From Treponema berlinense (lineage in GTDB: Bacteria; Spirochaetota; Spirochaetia; Treponematales; Treponemataceae), in NCBI RefSeq assembly GCF_900167025.1, contig NZ_FUXC01000001.1, positions 124,001 through 188,000 on the forward strand: a DNA stretch of 64,000 bases, given 5' to 3'. Position 1 is the first letter of the stretch; the number at the start of each line of letters is the position of its first letter. Below the pieces are notes generated by a model. It did no database searches. It was not told the origin of the DNA and worked only from the letters and a program-made list of their open reading frames with translations. Shown one piece after another: positions 1-8,295 of this stretch. Made by a program: the position numbers and the translations under genes.

Positions 1-1
1 G

Positions 2-1123
2 CGGACGATAAACCATGCAGACGCAAGCCGTGCGCGCCCGGACAGACAGATCGCATTTAAATTCAGTCTGGAAGAAGCGGTGTCGGTTTTGCGCAATGTT
101 GAATGGAGTGAATCCGGAGCAACTTATACTCCTGTGGCTGTTTTTGACGAAGTTCAGCTGAATGGAACTACAGTGCAGAGGGCGTCTCTTTCAAATCCCG
201 AAACAATGCGAAGACTCGGAGTAAAAATTGGAAGCAAAATCGTCGTGGTAAAGCGAGGAGAAATAATTCCAAAAATCGAAAGCGTTGTTCCGGCAGAAAA
301 AGGGCAGGTGTTTTCGGAAATTCAAATTCCCGAAAAATGTTCCTGCTGTGGTTCAAAGCTTACGGACGAGGGAACAAGGCTTTTTTGTCCAAACAAAAAC
401 TGCGAAAAAAGAATTTTGCATCAGCTTCTAAAATGGGTCAGCGTGATTGACATTCGCGACCTTGGCGAAACTTTGATAAAATCGCTTTTTAATTCTTCCA
501 GGGTGCGTTCGATTAGCGATTTGTACACTCTTACGGTCGAAGAACTGACACCGTATTTTTTGAATGAGGAAAGCCGTCAAAAAGAAAAGGAAAGCCTTGG
601 AGCGCAGAAAGTTTATGATTCAATTCAATCTCACAGAAAAGCAAAATTAGCCGCCTTTATTGCGGGGTTTGATATTGAAGACATGGGCGAAACTATGGTT
701 CAAAAACTTGTGGACAGCGGATTTAACACTTTGGAAAAAATGCTTGAGGCAAAAACTGAGGATTTTGCAAAAGTCTATGGATTTGCAGAAATTTCTGCCA
801 GAAACTTTTTTGAAGGGCTTGAAGAAAATAAGGACGAGCTTGTTTTTCTCTCAAAAAACTACATTCAAGTTGAAGAGGGAAGAGCTTCTGGTGTTTTTGC
901 AGGTAAATCTTTTTGTTTTACCGGTGAACTTGTGACGATGAAAAGACTGGACGCCGAATCCCTCGTAAAGAAAAACGGCGGAACATGCAAATCGTCTGTC
1001 ACAAAAGATCTTTCTTATCTTGTGACAAACGACGCTGCAAGCGGTTCCTCAAAAAATGTAAAGGCCGCAAAATTAGGAATTCCGGTAATTACAGAAGAGC
1101 AGTTTCTGGCTCTCTTAAAGTAG
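2..1123 (+). CDS. ligA: NAD-dependent DNA ligase, 3' part (5' end outside window)
   Basis: Seals nicks in duplex DNA using NAD+, in replication and repair. The frame is open to the left edge of the window. The residues before the first possible in-window start (GTG at 80) include RPDRQIAFKF, which matches the end of the LigA adenylation domain, so the gene begins upstream. Then follow the OB fold (TPVAVFDEVQLNGTTVQRA), a four-cysteine zinc finger (CSCC...CPNKNC, from about nt 338), the helix-hairpin-helix region and a C-terminal BRCT domain (about nt 880-1115, GKSFCFTGEL...). The adenylated lysine lies outside the window. It converges with recJ, with 45 bp between the stop codons. Confidence 0.95.
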   Translation, partial: RTINHADASRARPDRQIAFKFSLEEAVSVLRNVEWSESGATYTPVAVFDEVQLNGTTVQRASLSNPETMRRLGVKIGSKIVVVKRGEIIPKIESVVPAEKGQVFSEIQIPEKCSCCGSKLTDEGTRLFCPNKNCEKRILHQLLKWVSVIDIRDLGETLIKSLFNSSRVRSISDLYTLTVEELTPYFLNEESRQKEKESLGAQKVYDSIQSHRKAKLAAFIAGFDIEDMGETMVQKLVDSGFNTLEKMLEAKTEDFAKVYGFAEISARNFFEGLEENKDELVFLSKNYIQVEEGRASGVFAGKSFCFTGELVTMKRLDAESLVKKNGGTCKSSVTKDLSYLVTNDAASGSSKNVKAAKLGIPVITEEQFLALLK

Positions 1124-1168
1124 CGTTGCCTGCGAATCAGTCGCAAATTCTTAAAATCAAGCTGGATT

Positions 1169-3310
1169 CTACTTGTTTGTAAGTTGAGTTTCGGACAAAA
1201 TCATCTGCGGAGTCACATTTCCGTTAAAGACGTTGCGCTGAACCTGATACAAAATATTTATAAAATCTCCCTTGTCAAAGTCTCTGTGGAGACGTTCGCC
1301 TTCGCCGAAGAATATTGCCGGCCATTTTGTTTCTCCAGCGTCAAGAATCAATTTTAGGTGGACTGGATCTGGTTTTCCCATGAGAATTCCGTCTTGAATT
1401 TTCATTCCCTGGCTCAAAAATGTGAGTTCTGGATTTTCTTCGCCGTAAGGCTCAAAACGGTCGATTATATTTAAAATTTCCGGTTTTAGATATTGAGGCG
1501 GAAGTTCGGCGTCGATTTCGATATTTTCGCTTTCTTCGTCGTTATTCAGTTCAATTTCCTTGCAGAGATGTTCAAGGCGTTTTTTGAATTCTTCCATTTT
1601 TGATTCTTCAAAACTGAATCCTGCCGCAAGGTTGTGTCCTCCGTGGTTTATAAAAATATCGGACATTTTGTCCAAAAATGGTGGCAGTAAAAATCCACGG
1701 CAGCTGCGCATTGAGCCGATTGCAATTCCATCGACAACTGTAACTGCCATTGACGGAATTTTATATGTTGAAGTAAGTCTTCCTGCAAGAATTCCTGAAA
1801 CTCCGCGGTTTATGTCTTTGTCGATTATTACGCAGAGTTTTCCGCCGTAGTGTTTTATGCTTTCTTCTGCTGTTTTTGAGGCGATTTCCCAGGCTTTTTG
1901 ACCGAGTTCTTTTCGCTTGCAGTTCATTTCGAGTATTTCGTCAGCAATTTTGTCTCTTTTGTACGGATCTTCTTCAAGAAAAAGTTTCATTCCAAGTTCC
2001 GGTTGTCCGAGGCGGCCTGTGGCATTTAAAACAGGAACTACATTCCAGCTTAATTTTGTGCTTGTCACCGTTGTGCCCAAAAGTTTTAGTTTTGAGAGGA
2101 GTTCGATTAAGCCTGGACGCGCGTTTCCTGAGTTTATTGATTTTAGCCCCTGTCTTACGATTATGCGGTTCTCGTCTTTGAGGGGCATTATGTCCGCGAG
2201 TGCGGCAAGCGCTGCAAGCTGAAAGTCTTTTTCTTCCTGAATGCTGTCTTTTGGAAATTGTTTTGCAGTTACAGTATTGATGTATGTTACAAAAATATTG
2301 AAAAAGGTTTCAATCTGGGTTCCGTCAGTTTCGTTGTATTTTGCGAGAATTGACGCTTTTTTTAAATCTAAAAGGCTTTTTTCTGAAAATTGAGGAAATA
2401 TTTTTGAAACTTCATTTCTTAGGTCAAGGACGTTGAATTCGATTGAAGAGCCGAACGTTTCGTTCAAAATTTTCATGGTTTCGCTTTTGTCCCATACAAA
2501 AATCTGCTGTCCTGTCAAAAAAGAGAGAAATTTTGTCTTTGAAAACGGCACGCTCAATGGAACTATTTTTTGAACTAAAATTTCCTGTTTTACAAGGTTC
2601 CGGACCTTCATGCATTCGATAACGTTCTCTTCGTTTTCTTTGCGCGCTGTAAGCAGGCATATTTCCTGTTTGTAAAGCTCAGATTTTGTAAAGCGGAGGG
2701 CTGCGGCGGTTTTGCAGGCGATTGCTGCTCCAGAAATATCGTGGAAAGGATATTGTGAATCTTCGCATTTTTGATCAACGATTATTGCCGGACTTGGAAG
2801 CTGTTCGGGAGGGTTGTGGTGGTCAAGAACTATCGTGTCGATTCCGAGCTCTGCCGCATGGGCGATTTCTGCGTTGTTTGAAATTCCGCAGTCAACTGTA
2901 ATGATGAGTGTTCCGTTTTTTTTGTAAAATTCGTCTACGGCTTCGATAGATAGTCCGTAACCGTCATTTCCGCCAGGAAGCCTCCATTCAACTTCGATTC
3001 CCATAGACTTGAGCTGTTCGTATAAAATCGTAGTGCTTGAAATTCCGTCTACATCGCGGTCTCCGAAAATCAGGACGATTTCTCCTTCTTCCTGGGCCTG
3101 AAGAATTCTATCAACGGCGTCTTCCATCGCAGAAAATTCAAACGGATTGTGTAAAAATCTTTTGTCGTCTTCCAAAAAATAAAGTATGTCGCTGCTTTTT
3201 GTAATTCCGCGGCGAATTAGAATTGAAGCGGTGATTGCGTCAATTCCGTATTTTTTTGTCATTTCGTTTACTGATTCTTTTAGAACCGGTTTTTTAATCC
3301 ATTTTTTCAT
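1169..3310 (-). CDS. recJ: Single-stranded-DNA-specific exonuclease RecJ, enlarged
   Basis: 5'-3' exonuclease of single-stranded DNA used in recombination and mismatch repair. DHH-family motifs are clear: FGDRDVDG at residues 82-89, TVDCGIS near 138-144, LDHH at 162-165, and the DHHA1 motif GGHNLAAGF in the C-terminal half. At 713 residues it is longer than the usual 550-600. The excess lies between about residues 208 and 360, between the ISGAAIACK segment and the LADIMPLKDENR segment, which are normally close together. That insert has a patch resembling an RNase T/DnaQ-type fold (see findings). The ATG lies 31 bp after the recO stop on the same strand, so the two may be co-transcribed, recO first. 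Confidence 0.93.
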   Translation of the reverse strand: MKKWIKKPVLKESVNEMTKKYGIDAITASILIRRGITKSSDILYFLEDDKRFLHNPFEFSAMEDAVDRILQAQEEGEIVLIFGDRDVDGISSTTILYEQLKSMGIEVEWRLPGGNDGYGLSIEAVDEFYKKNGTLIITVDCGISNNAEIAHAAELGIDTIVLDHHNPPEQLPSPAIIVDQKCEDSQYPFHDISGAAIACKTAAALRFTKSELYKQEICLLTARKENEENVIECMKVRNLVKQEILVQKIVPLSVPFSKTKFLSFLTGQQIFVWDKSETMKILNETFGSSIEFNVLDLRNEVSKIFPQFSEKSLLDLKKASILAKYNETDGTQIETFFNIFVTYINTVTAKQFPKDSIQEEKDFQLAALAALADIMPLKDENRIIVRQGLKSINSGNARPGLIELLSKLKLLGTTVTSTKLSWNVVPVLNATGRLGQPELGMKLFLEEDPYKRDKIADEILEMNCKRKELGQKAWEIASKTAEESIKHYGGKLCVIIDKDINRGVSGILAGRLTSTYKIPSMAVTVVDGIAIGSMRSCRGFLLPPFLDKMSDIFINHGGHNLAAGFSFEESKMEEFKKRLEHLCKEIELNNDEESENIEIDAELPPQYLKPEILNIIDRFEPYGEENPELTFLSQGMKIQDGILMGKPDPVHLKLILDAGETKWPAIFFGEGERLHRDFDKGDFINILYQVQRNVFNGNVTPQMILSETQLTNK

Positions 3311-3341
3311 TTTATAATCCTGTTTTTATTTTTTTTGCAAC

Positions 3342-4127
3342 TTAAAGAATAGCAATTCCTGATTCAAGCGAAAGGAATCTTGTTCCGCATATATTTTGAA
3401 TTAAAAAATAGCAAAAGTCTTTTAATTCAATCATTGTTTTTTCATCAATTATTATTTCGCGGACGTCTTTTGGTTTTAGAACCGAAACTGCCTGAAGATA
3501 TGTTAGCGAAGTTTTGGAAAGAAAAAAACTGTTTCGGTTTTCTGTTTGCGCGTTTGAAAGGCAGTCTCTGCACACAAATCCATTTTCGCGTTCGCTGTAC
3601 ATTCCGCAGAAAGTCTGCGCGTTTTGGTCAATTTTGTCTGCTAAAAAAGATTTTCCGCATTGGCAGCAGAATTGCGCGTCCGGCCTCATTCCCAAAATTC
3701 CTGTGTAACGCCACAAGAAACGGATAAGACCGAGCCTGCTATTGTTTTCTGTGCTCTGTTCCATTCCGTCCAAAAGTCCGTTAAAAAGATAGAATGCCTG
3801 CTCCGGGCTTCCTGCGCAGCGTGATTTTATTATGATTTCCGAAGCAAAACTTGCCGCATAGGTTTTAAAAAGATTTTCTCTAAACGACGGATGATAGGAT
3901 TTTACGTCAAAATCGGTTATCTTGCAGGAATTTTTTGTTTCGTCTTTGTAAAGATACGCAGTTCCGCAGTTAAATGGGCTTACAAGCGAACGAAATTTGC
4001 TTTTTGGACCGCCATAAAGAGTTGCGTAAACAATTCCGTCTTGAGGAGTAAGGAGTGTTACAGAACGGTTGTTTTCTCCAGACTGTTTAAGAGCAAGAAT
4101 TGTTGCAAAAGTAGATGAACTGCGCAT
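3342..4127 (-). CDS. recO: DNA repair protein RecO
   Basis: RecO loads RecA onto SSB-coated single-stranded DNA with RecF and RecR. The 261-residue protein has the N-terminal OB-fold pattern (ILALKQSGENNRSVTLLT... then LYGGPKSKFRS), a helical middle and a C-terminal zinc site formed by C154/C157 and C186/C189. Its neighbour recJ acts in the same RecFOR pathway. There is no Shine-Dalgarno sequence before the ATG; a minus-strand TATAAT (4134-4139) ends 6 nt before the start, so the message may be leaderless. It is divergent from rpoZ across a 99 bp gap. Confidence 0.92.
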   Translation of the reverse strand: MRSSSTFATILALKQSGENNRSVTLLTPQDGIVYATLYGGPKSKFRSLVSPFNCGTAYLYKDETKNSCKITDFDVKSYHPSFRENLFKTYAASFASEIIIKSRCAGSPEQAFYLFNGLLDGMEQSTENNSRLGLIRFLWRYTGILGMRPDAQFCCQCGKSFLADKIDQNAQTFCGMYSERENGFVCRDCLSNAQTENRNSFFLSKTSLTYLQAVSVLKPKDVREIIIDEKTMIELKDFCYFLIQNICGTRFLSLESGIAIL

Positions 4128-4165
4128 AAATTTATTATAATTTGAAAAACTGATTTAATAAATAC

Positions 4166-4194
4166 TAGACAGCATTTTTAGATTATAATATAAT
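4166..4194 (+). promoter_or_regulatory. Sigma-70-type promoter of rpoZ with a palindromic -10
   Basis: TAGACA at 4166-4171, a 17 bp spacer and TATAAT at 4189-4194. The -10 box lies in a perfect 15 bp palindrome (4181-4195, arms GATTATA/TATAATC). The predicted start near 4201 leaves a leader of about 26 nt that holds the GGGGG ribosome site. Confidence 0.6.
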
Positions 4195-4226
4195 CGAGTA
4201 TTCACATTAACTTGGGGGATAGTGTA

Positions 4227-4424
4227 ATGATTTTTCCTTTGGAACAGCTTGTAAAATTTTCAGGAAACGTTTATGAGATTACTGTCGCAGCAAGTCGCCG
4301 TGCTTATCAGCTGGCAATGATGAAAGATGCAGAAATTGACCGCAATGACGGTAAAGTTGTATCTCTTGCGGCAAAACAGGTTTTTAACAACACTATTCAA
4401 TACAAAAGAATTGAACAAAAGTAA
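4227..4424 (+). CDS. rpoZ: RNA polymerase omega subunit
   Basis: Small subunit that binds the beta' C-terminus and helps core assembly. The 65-residue product has the omega pattern: an N-terminal helix followed by VAASRRAYQLA (canonical AA.RARQL) and VVSLAAKQV (canonical A..E). The start chosen is the ATG at 4227, preceded by GGGGG (4214-4218) 8 nt upstream; an in-frame TTG at 4212 would include that ribosome site inside the gene. It sits between recO (divergent) and a tiny COX24-like gene, close to other information-processing genes. The family assignment rests on short motifs, but size and pattern agree. Confidence 0.8.
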   Translation: MIFPLEQLVKFSGNVYEITVAASRRAYQLAMMKDAEIDRNDGKVVSLAAKQVFNNTIQYKRIEQK

Positions 4425-4444
4425 TTTACATCGGTTTTAATCTC

Positions 4445-4486
4445 TTGACGAAAGACTTTAAATTGATGATAATTAGTATACTAATT
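4445..4486 (+). promoter_or_regulatory. Promoter plus palindrome before the COX24-like gene
   Basis: TTGACG (4445-4450), 17 bp spacer, GATAAT (4468-4473). A perfect 16 bp palindrome (4471-4486, arms AATTAGTA/TACTAATT) overlaps the end of the -10 and the expected transcription start, a typical operator position. A good ribosome site TAAGGAG follows at 4491-4497. Confidence 0.55.
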
Positions 4487-4505
4487 TGATTAAGGAGTGC
4501 CCATA

Positions 4506-4595
4506 ATGCCTTGTGGTAAAAAAAGAAAGCGCCAGAAGATGGCTACACATAAGCGCAAGAAGATGCTTAGACGCAATCGGCATAAGAGCAAGTAA
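4506..4595 (+). CDS. 29-residue AURKAIP1/COX24-domain (mS38-like) ribosomal small protein
   Basis: A very short gene, 29 codons, with its own promoter, a strong ribosome site (TAAGGAG 8 nt upstream) and a terminator downstream. The product begins MPCGKKRKRQKMATHKR and is almost wholly Lys, Arg and His, ending in RRNRHKSK. This is the pattern of the AURKAIP1/COX24 domain, found in mitochondrial mS38 and in short proteins annotated in spirochaetes and Bacteroidetes. The charge suggests binding to rRNA inside the ribosome; that role is inferred from the family. A 64-codon frame overlapping it (4513-4707) is a shadow without a ribosome site. Confidence 0.8.
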   Translation: MPCGKKRKRQKMATHKRKKMLRRNRHKSK

Positions 4596-4632
4596 CATCT
4601 TTTTTGGTGTTTTGATATATGCCCGTAGAATA

Positions 4633-4668
4633 GACCGCGGTAGTTTTTTACTTCGCGGTCTTTTTTTT
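4633..4668 (+). terminator. Intrinsic terminator after the COX24-like gene
   Basis: Inverted repeat GACCGCG (4633-4639) / CGCGGTC (4654-4660), followed directly by eight T residues. It separates the small ribosomal gene from dxs. Confidence 0.85.
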
Positions 4669-4725
4669 CTTCAAAATTGTAAAAATCAGTTTTTTGTCTT
4701 ACAATAAAAATAATAGAAGATTGTT

Positions 4726-6663
4726 ATGTTGCTTTCCAAAATAAATTCGCCCGATGATTTAAAAAAACTCCCGGAAGACCAGCTTCCGAAACTTTCAGAA
4801 GAAATTAGAAAAAAAATTATTGAAGTAGTCGGAAAAAACGGCGGACATCTTGCTTCAAATCTTGGTGTTGTCGAGCTTACGATTGCGCTTCACAGGGTTT
4901 TTAATTCGCCGGAAGACGCGATAATTTTTGATGTAAGCCATCAGTGCTATGTGCACAAGATGCTTACTGGCCGTTTTTCGGATTTTTCAACTATAAGAAA
5001 AAAAAATGGACTTTCTGGTTTTACCAGAAGGACTGAAAGCAAACATGATTTTTTTGACAACGGACACGCTTCTACTTCGATTTCTCAGGGGCTTGGTCTT
5101 TTGACAGCCTGGAATTTACAGAAAAAAAACGGAAAAGTTGTCGCTGTGATCGGAGACGGCTCTTTGACCGGCGGACTTGCGCTTGAGGCTATGAACCATG
5201 CAGGCCAGCTTGGAAAAAATCTTATAGTTGTTTTGAATGACAACAAAATGTCAATCAGCGAGAATACTGGAGCTGTTTCAAAATATCTTTCTAAACTTAC
5301 GATGTCTGGTTTTTATCAGAATATTCGCCACAAAATTGACCTTGCGCTTTCAAAAATTCCAAATTCAAACAGACATATCGGAAAATTTGTCTACAGATTT
5401 AAGCGTTCTCTAAAGGCTCTCTTTTTAAGCAATAATTTTTTTACAGATTTAGGTTTTGAATACGTCGGACCTTTGGACGGACACAATATCGGTGAGCTCG
5501 AAAATGTTTTTAAGGACGTAAAAAAACTTCAAGGACCGGTCGTAGTTCACGTAGTTACAAAAAAAGGAAAAGGTTATTCTCCTGCGGAAAATGATCCGGC
5601 GGCTTTTCATGGAATCGGACCGTTTTTAATTTCTGACGGAAAAGTTGAGCATTTTGATACGATGAGCTTTACCGAATGTTTTAGCCAGACTTTGCTTGAA
5701 TTTGCGGAAAAAGATAAGAGAATTACTGCGATTACGGCGGCAATGGCAAAAGGAACTGGACTTGATGCTTTTGCAAGGCGCTTTCCGGAAAGATTTTTTG
5801 ATGTTGGAATCGCCGAAGAGCACGCTGTAACTTTTGCTTCTGGACTTGCGGCCGGTGGACTAAAGCCAGTGGTTGCAATCTATTCAACTTTTATGCAGCG
5901 GGCTGTCGACCAGATAATCCACGATGTCGCATTGCCGGAATTTCCGGTGGTTTTCTGTTTGGACAGGGCAGGACTTGTTCCGAGCGATGGAGAGACTCAT
6001 CAGGGCATGTTTGACATTGCGCTTTTGAGGACTGTTCCGAATTTAACAATTCTTTCCCCTGCGACTGCCGCTGATTTTAAGCTTAGCCTTGAATGGGCGC
6101 TTTCTCGAAACAAGCCTGTCGTGCTCCGCTATCCAAAATCGACTTGTCCGACAGAATTGAAATGTTTTTCTCAAAAAATTGAAGAAGGAAGGGGCGTTTA
6201 CGTAAAATGCGAGGAATTTGCGCCTGCCTTGAGCCTGAAGTTTGATGAAGATGGGCTGGAAGATGTTTCAGTTCAAAAAAAGAAAAAGTTAAAATCCGTT
6301 CTTTTTGTTTCTACAGGAAGCATGCTTTCGGAAGTGATACAGGCGAGCCGCAATCTTATGATTGAAAACATTGAGGCTGATATTTATTCACTGAGATTTT
6401 TAAATAAGGTTGATGTAAATCATCTTTTTGAATATGCAAAAAATCGTGATGCGGTTATATTTGTTGAAGACGGAATATGCCGCGGCGGTGTGAGTGAAGA
6501 GCTTGAATATGAATTGTTAAAACGCGGATTTAATAAAACTGCGGTCAATGCTTTGCCGGAAAAATTTTTAAGTCAAGGAACTCGCGGCGAAATCTGCGAA
6601 GATGTAAAAATGGATCCGCGGAGTCTTGCGGAATGTGCTTATAAGGTGGTTTATAGAAAATGA
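4726..6663 (+). CDS. dxs: 1-deoxy-D-xylulose-5-phosphate synthase
   Basis: Condenses pyruvate and glyceraldehyde 3-phosphate to DXP with thiamine diphosphate, the first step of the MEP isoprenoid pathway (DXP can also feed thiamine and pyridoxal synthesis). The 645 residues carry FDVSHQCYVHKMLTGR (68-83), the TPP/metal motif GDGSLTGG (143-150) with NDNKMSIS, the catalytic Glu region IAEEHAVTFASG, and DRAGLVPSDGETHQG in the second domain. Length is normal. The stop overlaps the folP start by 4 nt (ATGA), so translation is probably coupled. It heads a run of five genes down to acpS. Confidence 0.95.
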   Translation: MLLSKINSPDDLKKLPEDQLPKLSEEIRKKIIEVVGKNGGHLASNLGVVELTIALHRVFNSPEDAIIFDVSHQCYVHKMLTGRFSDFSTIRKKNGLSGFTRRTESKHDFFDNGHASTSISQGLGLLTAWNLQKKNGKVVAVIGDGSLTGGLALEAMNHAGQLGKNLIVVLNDNKMSISENTGAVSKYLSKLTMSGFYQNIRHKIDLALSKIPNSNRHIGKFVYRFKRSLKALFLSNNFFTDLGFEYVGPLDGHNIGELENVFKDVKKLQGPVVVHVVTKKGKGYSPAENDPAAFHGIGPFLISDGKVEHFDTMSFTECFSQTLLEFAEKDKRITAITAAMAKGTGLDAFARRFPERFFDVGIAEEHAVTFASGLAAGGLKPVVAIYSTFMQRAVDQIIHDVALPEFPVVFCLDRAGLVPSDGETHQGMFDIALLRTVPNLTILSPATAADFKLSLEWALSRNKPVVLRYPKSTCPTELKCFSQKIEEGRGVYVKCEEFAPALSLKFDEDGLEDVSVQKKKKLKSVLFVSTGSMLSEVIQASRNLMIENIEADIYSLRFLNKVDVNHLFEYAKNRDAVIFVEDGICRGGVSEELEYELLKRGFNKTAVNALPEKFLSQGTRGEICEDVKMDPRSLAECAYKVVYRK

Positions 6664-7478
6664 TTTCATTAAGACTTGCAGATAAGACTATTACGACAGA
6701 AAAAAATGCCTTCGTAATGGGAATTGTAAATGCGACTCCAGATTCATTTTGGGAGGGAAGCCGCGGCGGAACTCAGATGGCTCTTGAACAGATTGAGCAG
6801 GGAGCGGATATTATTGACCTTGGCGCAGAATCTACAAGGCCTGGCTCCCATTATGTGAGCGAAGATGAGCAGATAAAAAGGCTTATTCCGGTTTTAAGCG
6901 AAATCCGCCGTCATTCAGACATTCCCGTTTCGATAGATACAAGAAAATATTCTGTCATGAAAGCCTGTCTCGACGAAGGTGCTGACATTTTGAACGATGT
7001 TTCCGCCCTTGAAGACGATGAAAAACTTGCAGGACTGTGCGCGGAATCAAAAATTCCTGTAATTTTAATGCACAAGCGTTCTACTCCGGACGTTATGCAG
7101 AACAATACCGAATATCAGGATATTTTTAAGGAAGTTGACCTTTATTTGCGTCAGAGAGTTGAACACGCTTTAAAGCAGGGCATATCTTCTGATAAGATTA
7201 TTGTTGATCCTGGAATCGGCTTTGGAAAGAATATGACTGACAACTGCACTTTAATCAGAAGATGCGGACAGCTGTGCGATTCAAAATATCCAGTTTTAAT
7301 GGCGCTTTCCCGAAAAACTGTAATCGGTCAGCTTTGCAACCGTGAAATTCAGGACAGAATGATAGGAACTGTTGCTGCGGATTTGATTGCCGTTATGAAC
7401 GGAGCAACTCTTGTCCGCGTGCACGATGTAAAAGAAGCAGTTGATTCACTGAATGTTTTAAAAGGAATTGGAGTATAG
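6660..7478 (+). CDS. folP: Dihydropteroate synthase
   Basis: Joins p-aminobenzoate to 6-hydroxymethyl-dihydropterin diphosphate in folate synthesis; target of sulfonamides. The 272-residue TIM barrel shows VMGIVNATPDSFWEGSR (DHPS signature 1), DLGAESTRPGS (signature 2), ILNDVSAL, DPGIGFGKN and LSRKTVIG with the pterin-site Lys. No damage is visible. The start overlaps the dxs stop by 4 nt; the 3' end carries the ribosome site for cdaA. Confidence 0.95.
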   Translation: MISLRLADKTITTEKNAFVMGIVNATPDSFWEGSRGGTQMALEQIEQGADIIDLGAESTRPGSHYVSEDEQIKRLIPVLSEIRRHSDIPVSIDTRKYSVMKACLDEGADILNDVSALEDDEKLAGLCAESKIPVILMHKRSTPDVMQNNTEYQDIFKEVDLYLRQRVEHALKQGISSDKIIVDPGIGFGKNMTDNCTLIRRCGQLCDSKYPVLMALSRKTVIGQLCNREIQDRMIGTVAADLIAVMNGATLVRVHDVKEAVDSLNVLKGIGV

Positions 7479-7479
7479 A

Positions 7480-8295
7480 TTGAACGGATTTGAAAATCTT
7501 CTTCATATTTATGATTTTATACGGCCGTTTTTAGATATTGGTGTAATGGCCTTTATTTTGTACAAGGCATACGAAATAATTGTAAAAACGAATGCCCTTC
7601 AGATAATAAAAGCCGCGATTGTCGTTGCAATGGCCTATGCTGTGGCGCTTTTGCTTCATCTTTCAATGCTGCTGTGGGTTCTTCAAAAACTTGCTCCTGG
7701 ACTTGTTGTCTGTTTTGCGATTGTATTCCAGCCGGAACTTAGAAAGGTTTTCTTAAAGCTTGGACAGAGCCAGTGGTTCACTTTTGGAAACCGCTCAAGG
7801 CATACTTATGTCGATACCGTAATCATTGCCGCCGAAATGCTTTCAAAAATGAAGAGAGGCATGCTCGTAGTTTTTACACGCCATACCAAAATTGATGACA
7901 TTATCGAAACTGGAACACGTCTTGACGCAGACCTTTCAAGCGCTCTTCTTGTGACGATTTTTGGTCATGACACGCCTTTGCATGACGCCGCCTGCGTCGT
8001 TCAGAACGGAAAAATAATCGCCGCAGGCTGTTTTTTGCCTTTGAGCGAGCAATATGATATTAAAAAAACATTCGGAACAAGACACCGTGCCGCCCTCGGA
8101 ATGAGCGAAATAAGCGATGCCGTTGTTCTTGTCGTTTCAGAAGAGTCTGGAGCGGTTTCTCTTGCTTACGACAGCCAGCTTCACTACGATTTGAACCCGA
8201 ACCAGATTACAAAACAGCTCGAAAAACTGTTGGAAATGACGCCTGCGCAAAAAACGATAGAGGACACAATTGATGAAAATAAAGGACTTTATTGA
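7480..8295 (+). CDS. cdaA: Membrane diadenylate cyclase CdaA/DacA with altered DGA motif
   Basis: Makes c-di-AMP from two ATP at the inner membrane. Three N-terminal membrane helices (about residues 13-85) lead to a DisA_N/DAC domain with PLHDAACVVQNGKIIAAGCFLPLS and GTRHRAALGMSEISDAVV. The RHR motif is intact, but the family DGA triplet reads DAA (residues 169-171). The frame could begin at TTG 7468, but TTG 7480 has GGAG (7469-7472) 7 nt upstream and is preferred. The next gene is a YbbR/CdaR protein, the usual partner, which supports the assignment. The gene overlaps cdaR by 23 nt. Confidence 0.9.
   Translation: MNGFENLLHIYDFIRPFLDIGVMAFILYKAYEIIVKTNALQIIKAAIVVAMAYAVALLLHLSMLLWVLQKLAPGLVVCFAIVFQPELRKVFLKLGQSQWFTFGNRSRHTYVDTVIIAAEMLSKMKRGMLVVFTRHTKIDDIIETGTRLDADLSSALLVTIFGHDTPLHDAACVVQNGKIIAAGCFLPLSEQYDIKKTFGTRHRAALGMSEISDAVVLVVSEESGAVSLAYDSQLHYDLNPNQITKQLEKLLEMTPAQKTIEDTIDENKGLY

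Noticed and set aside
4513-4707. 64-codon frame overlapping the COX24-like gene
   Set aside because: It lies in another frame of a gene with good signals and runs through the terminator, with no ribosome site.
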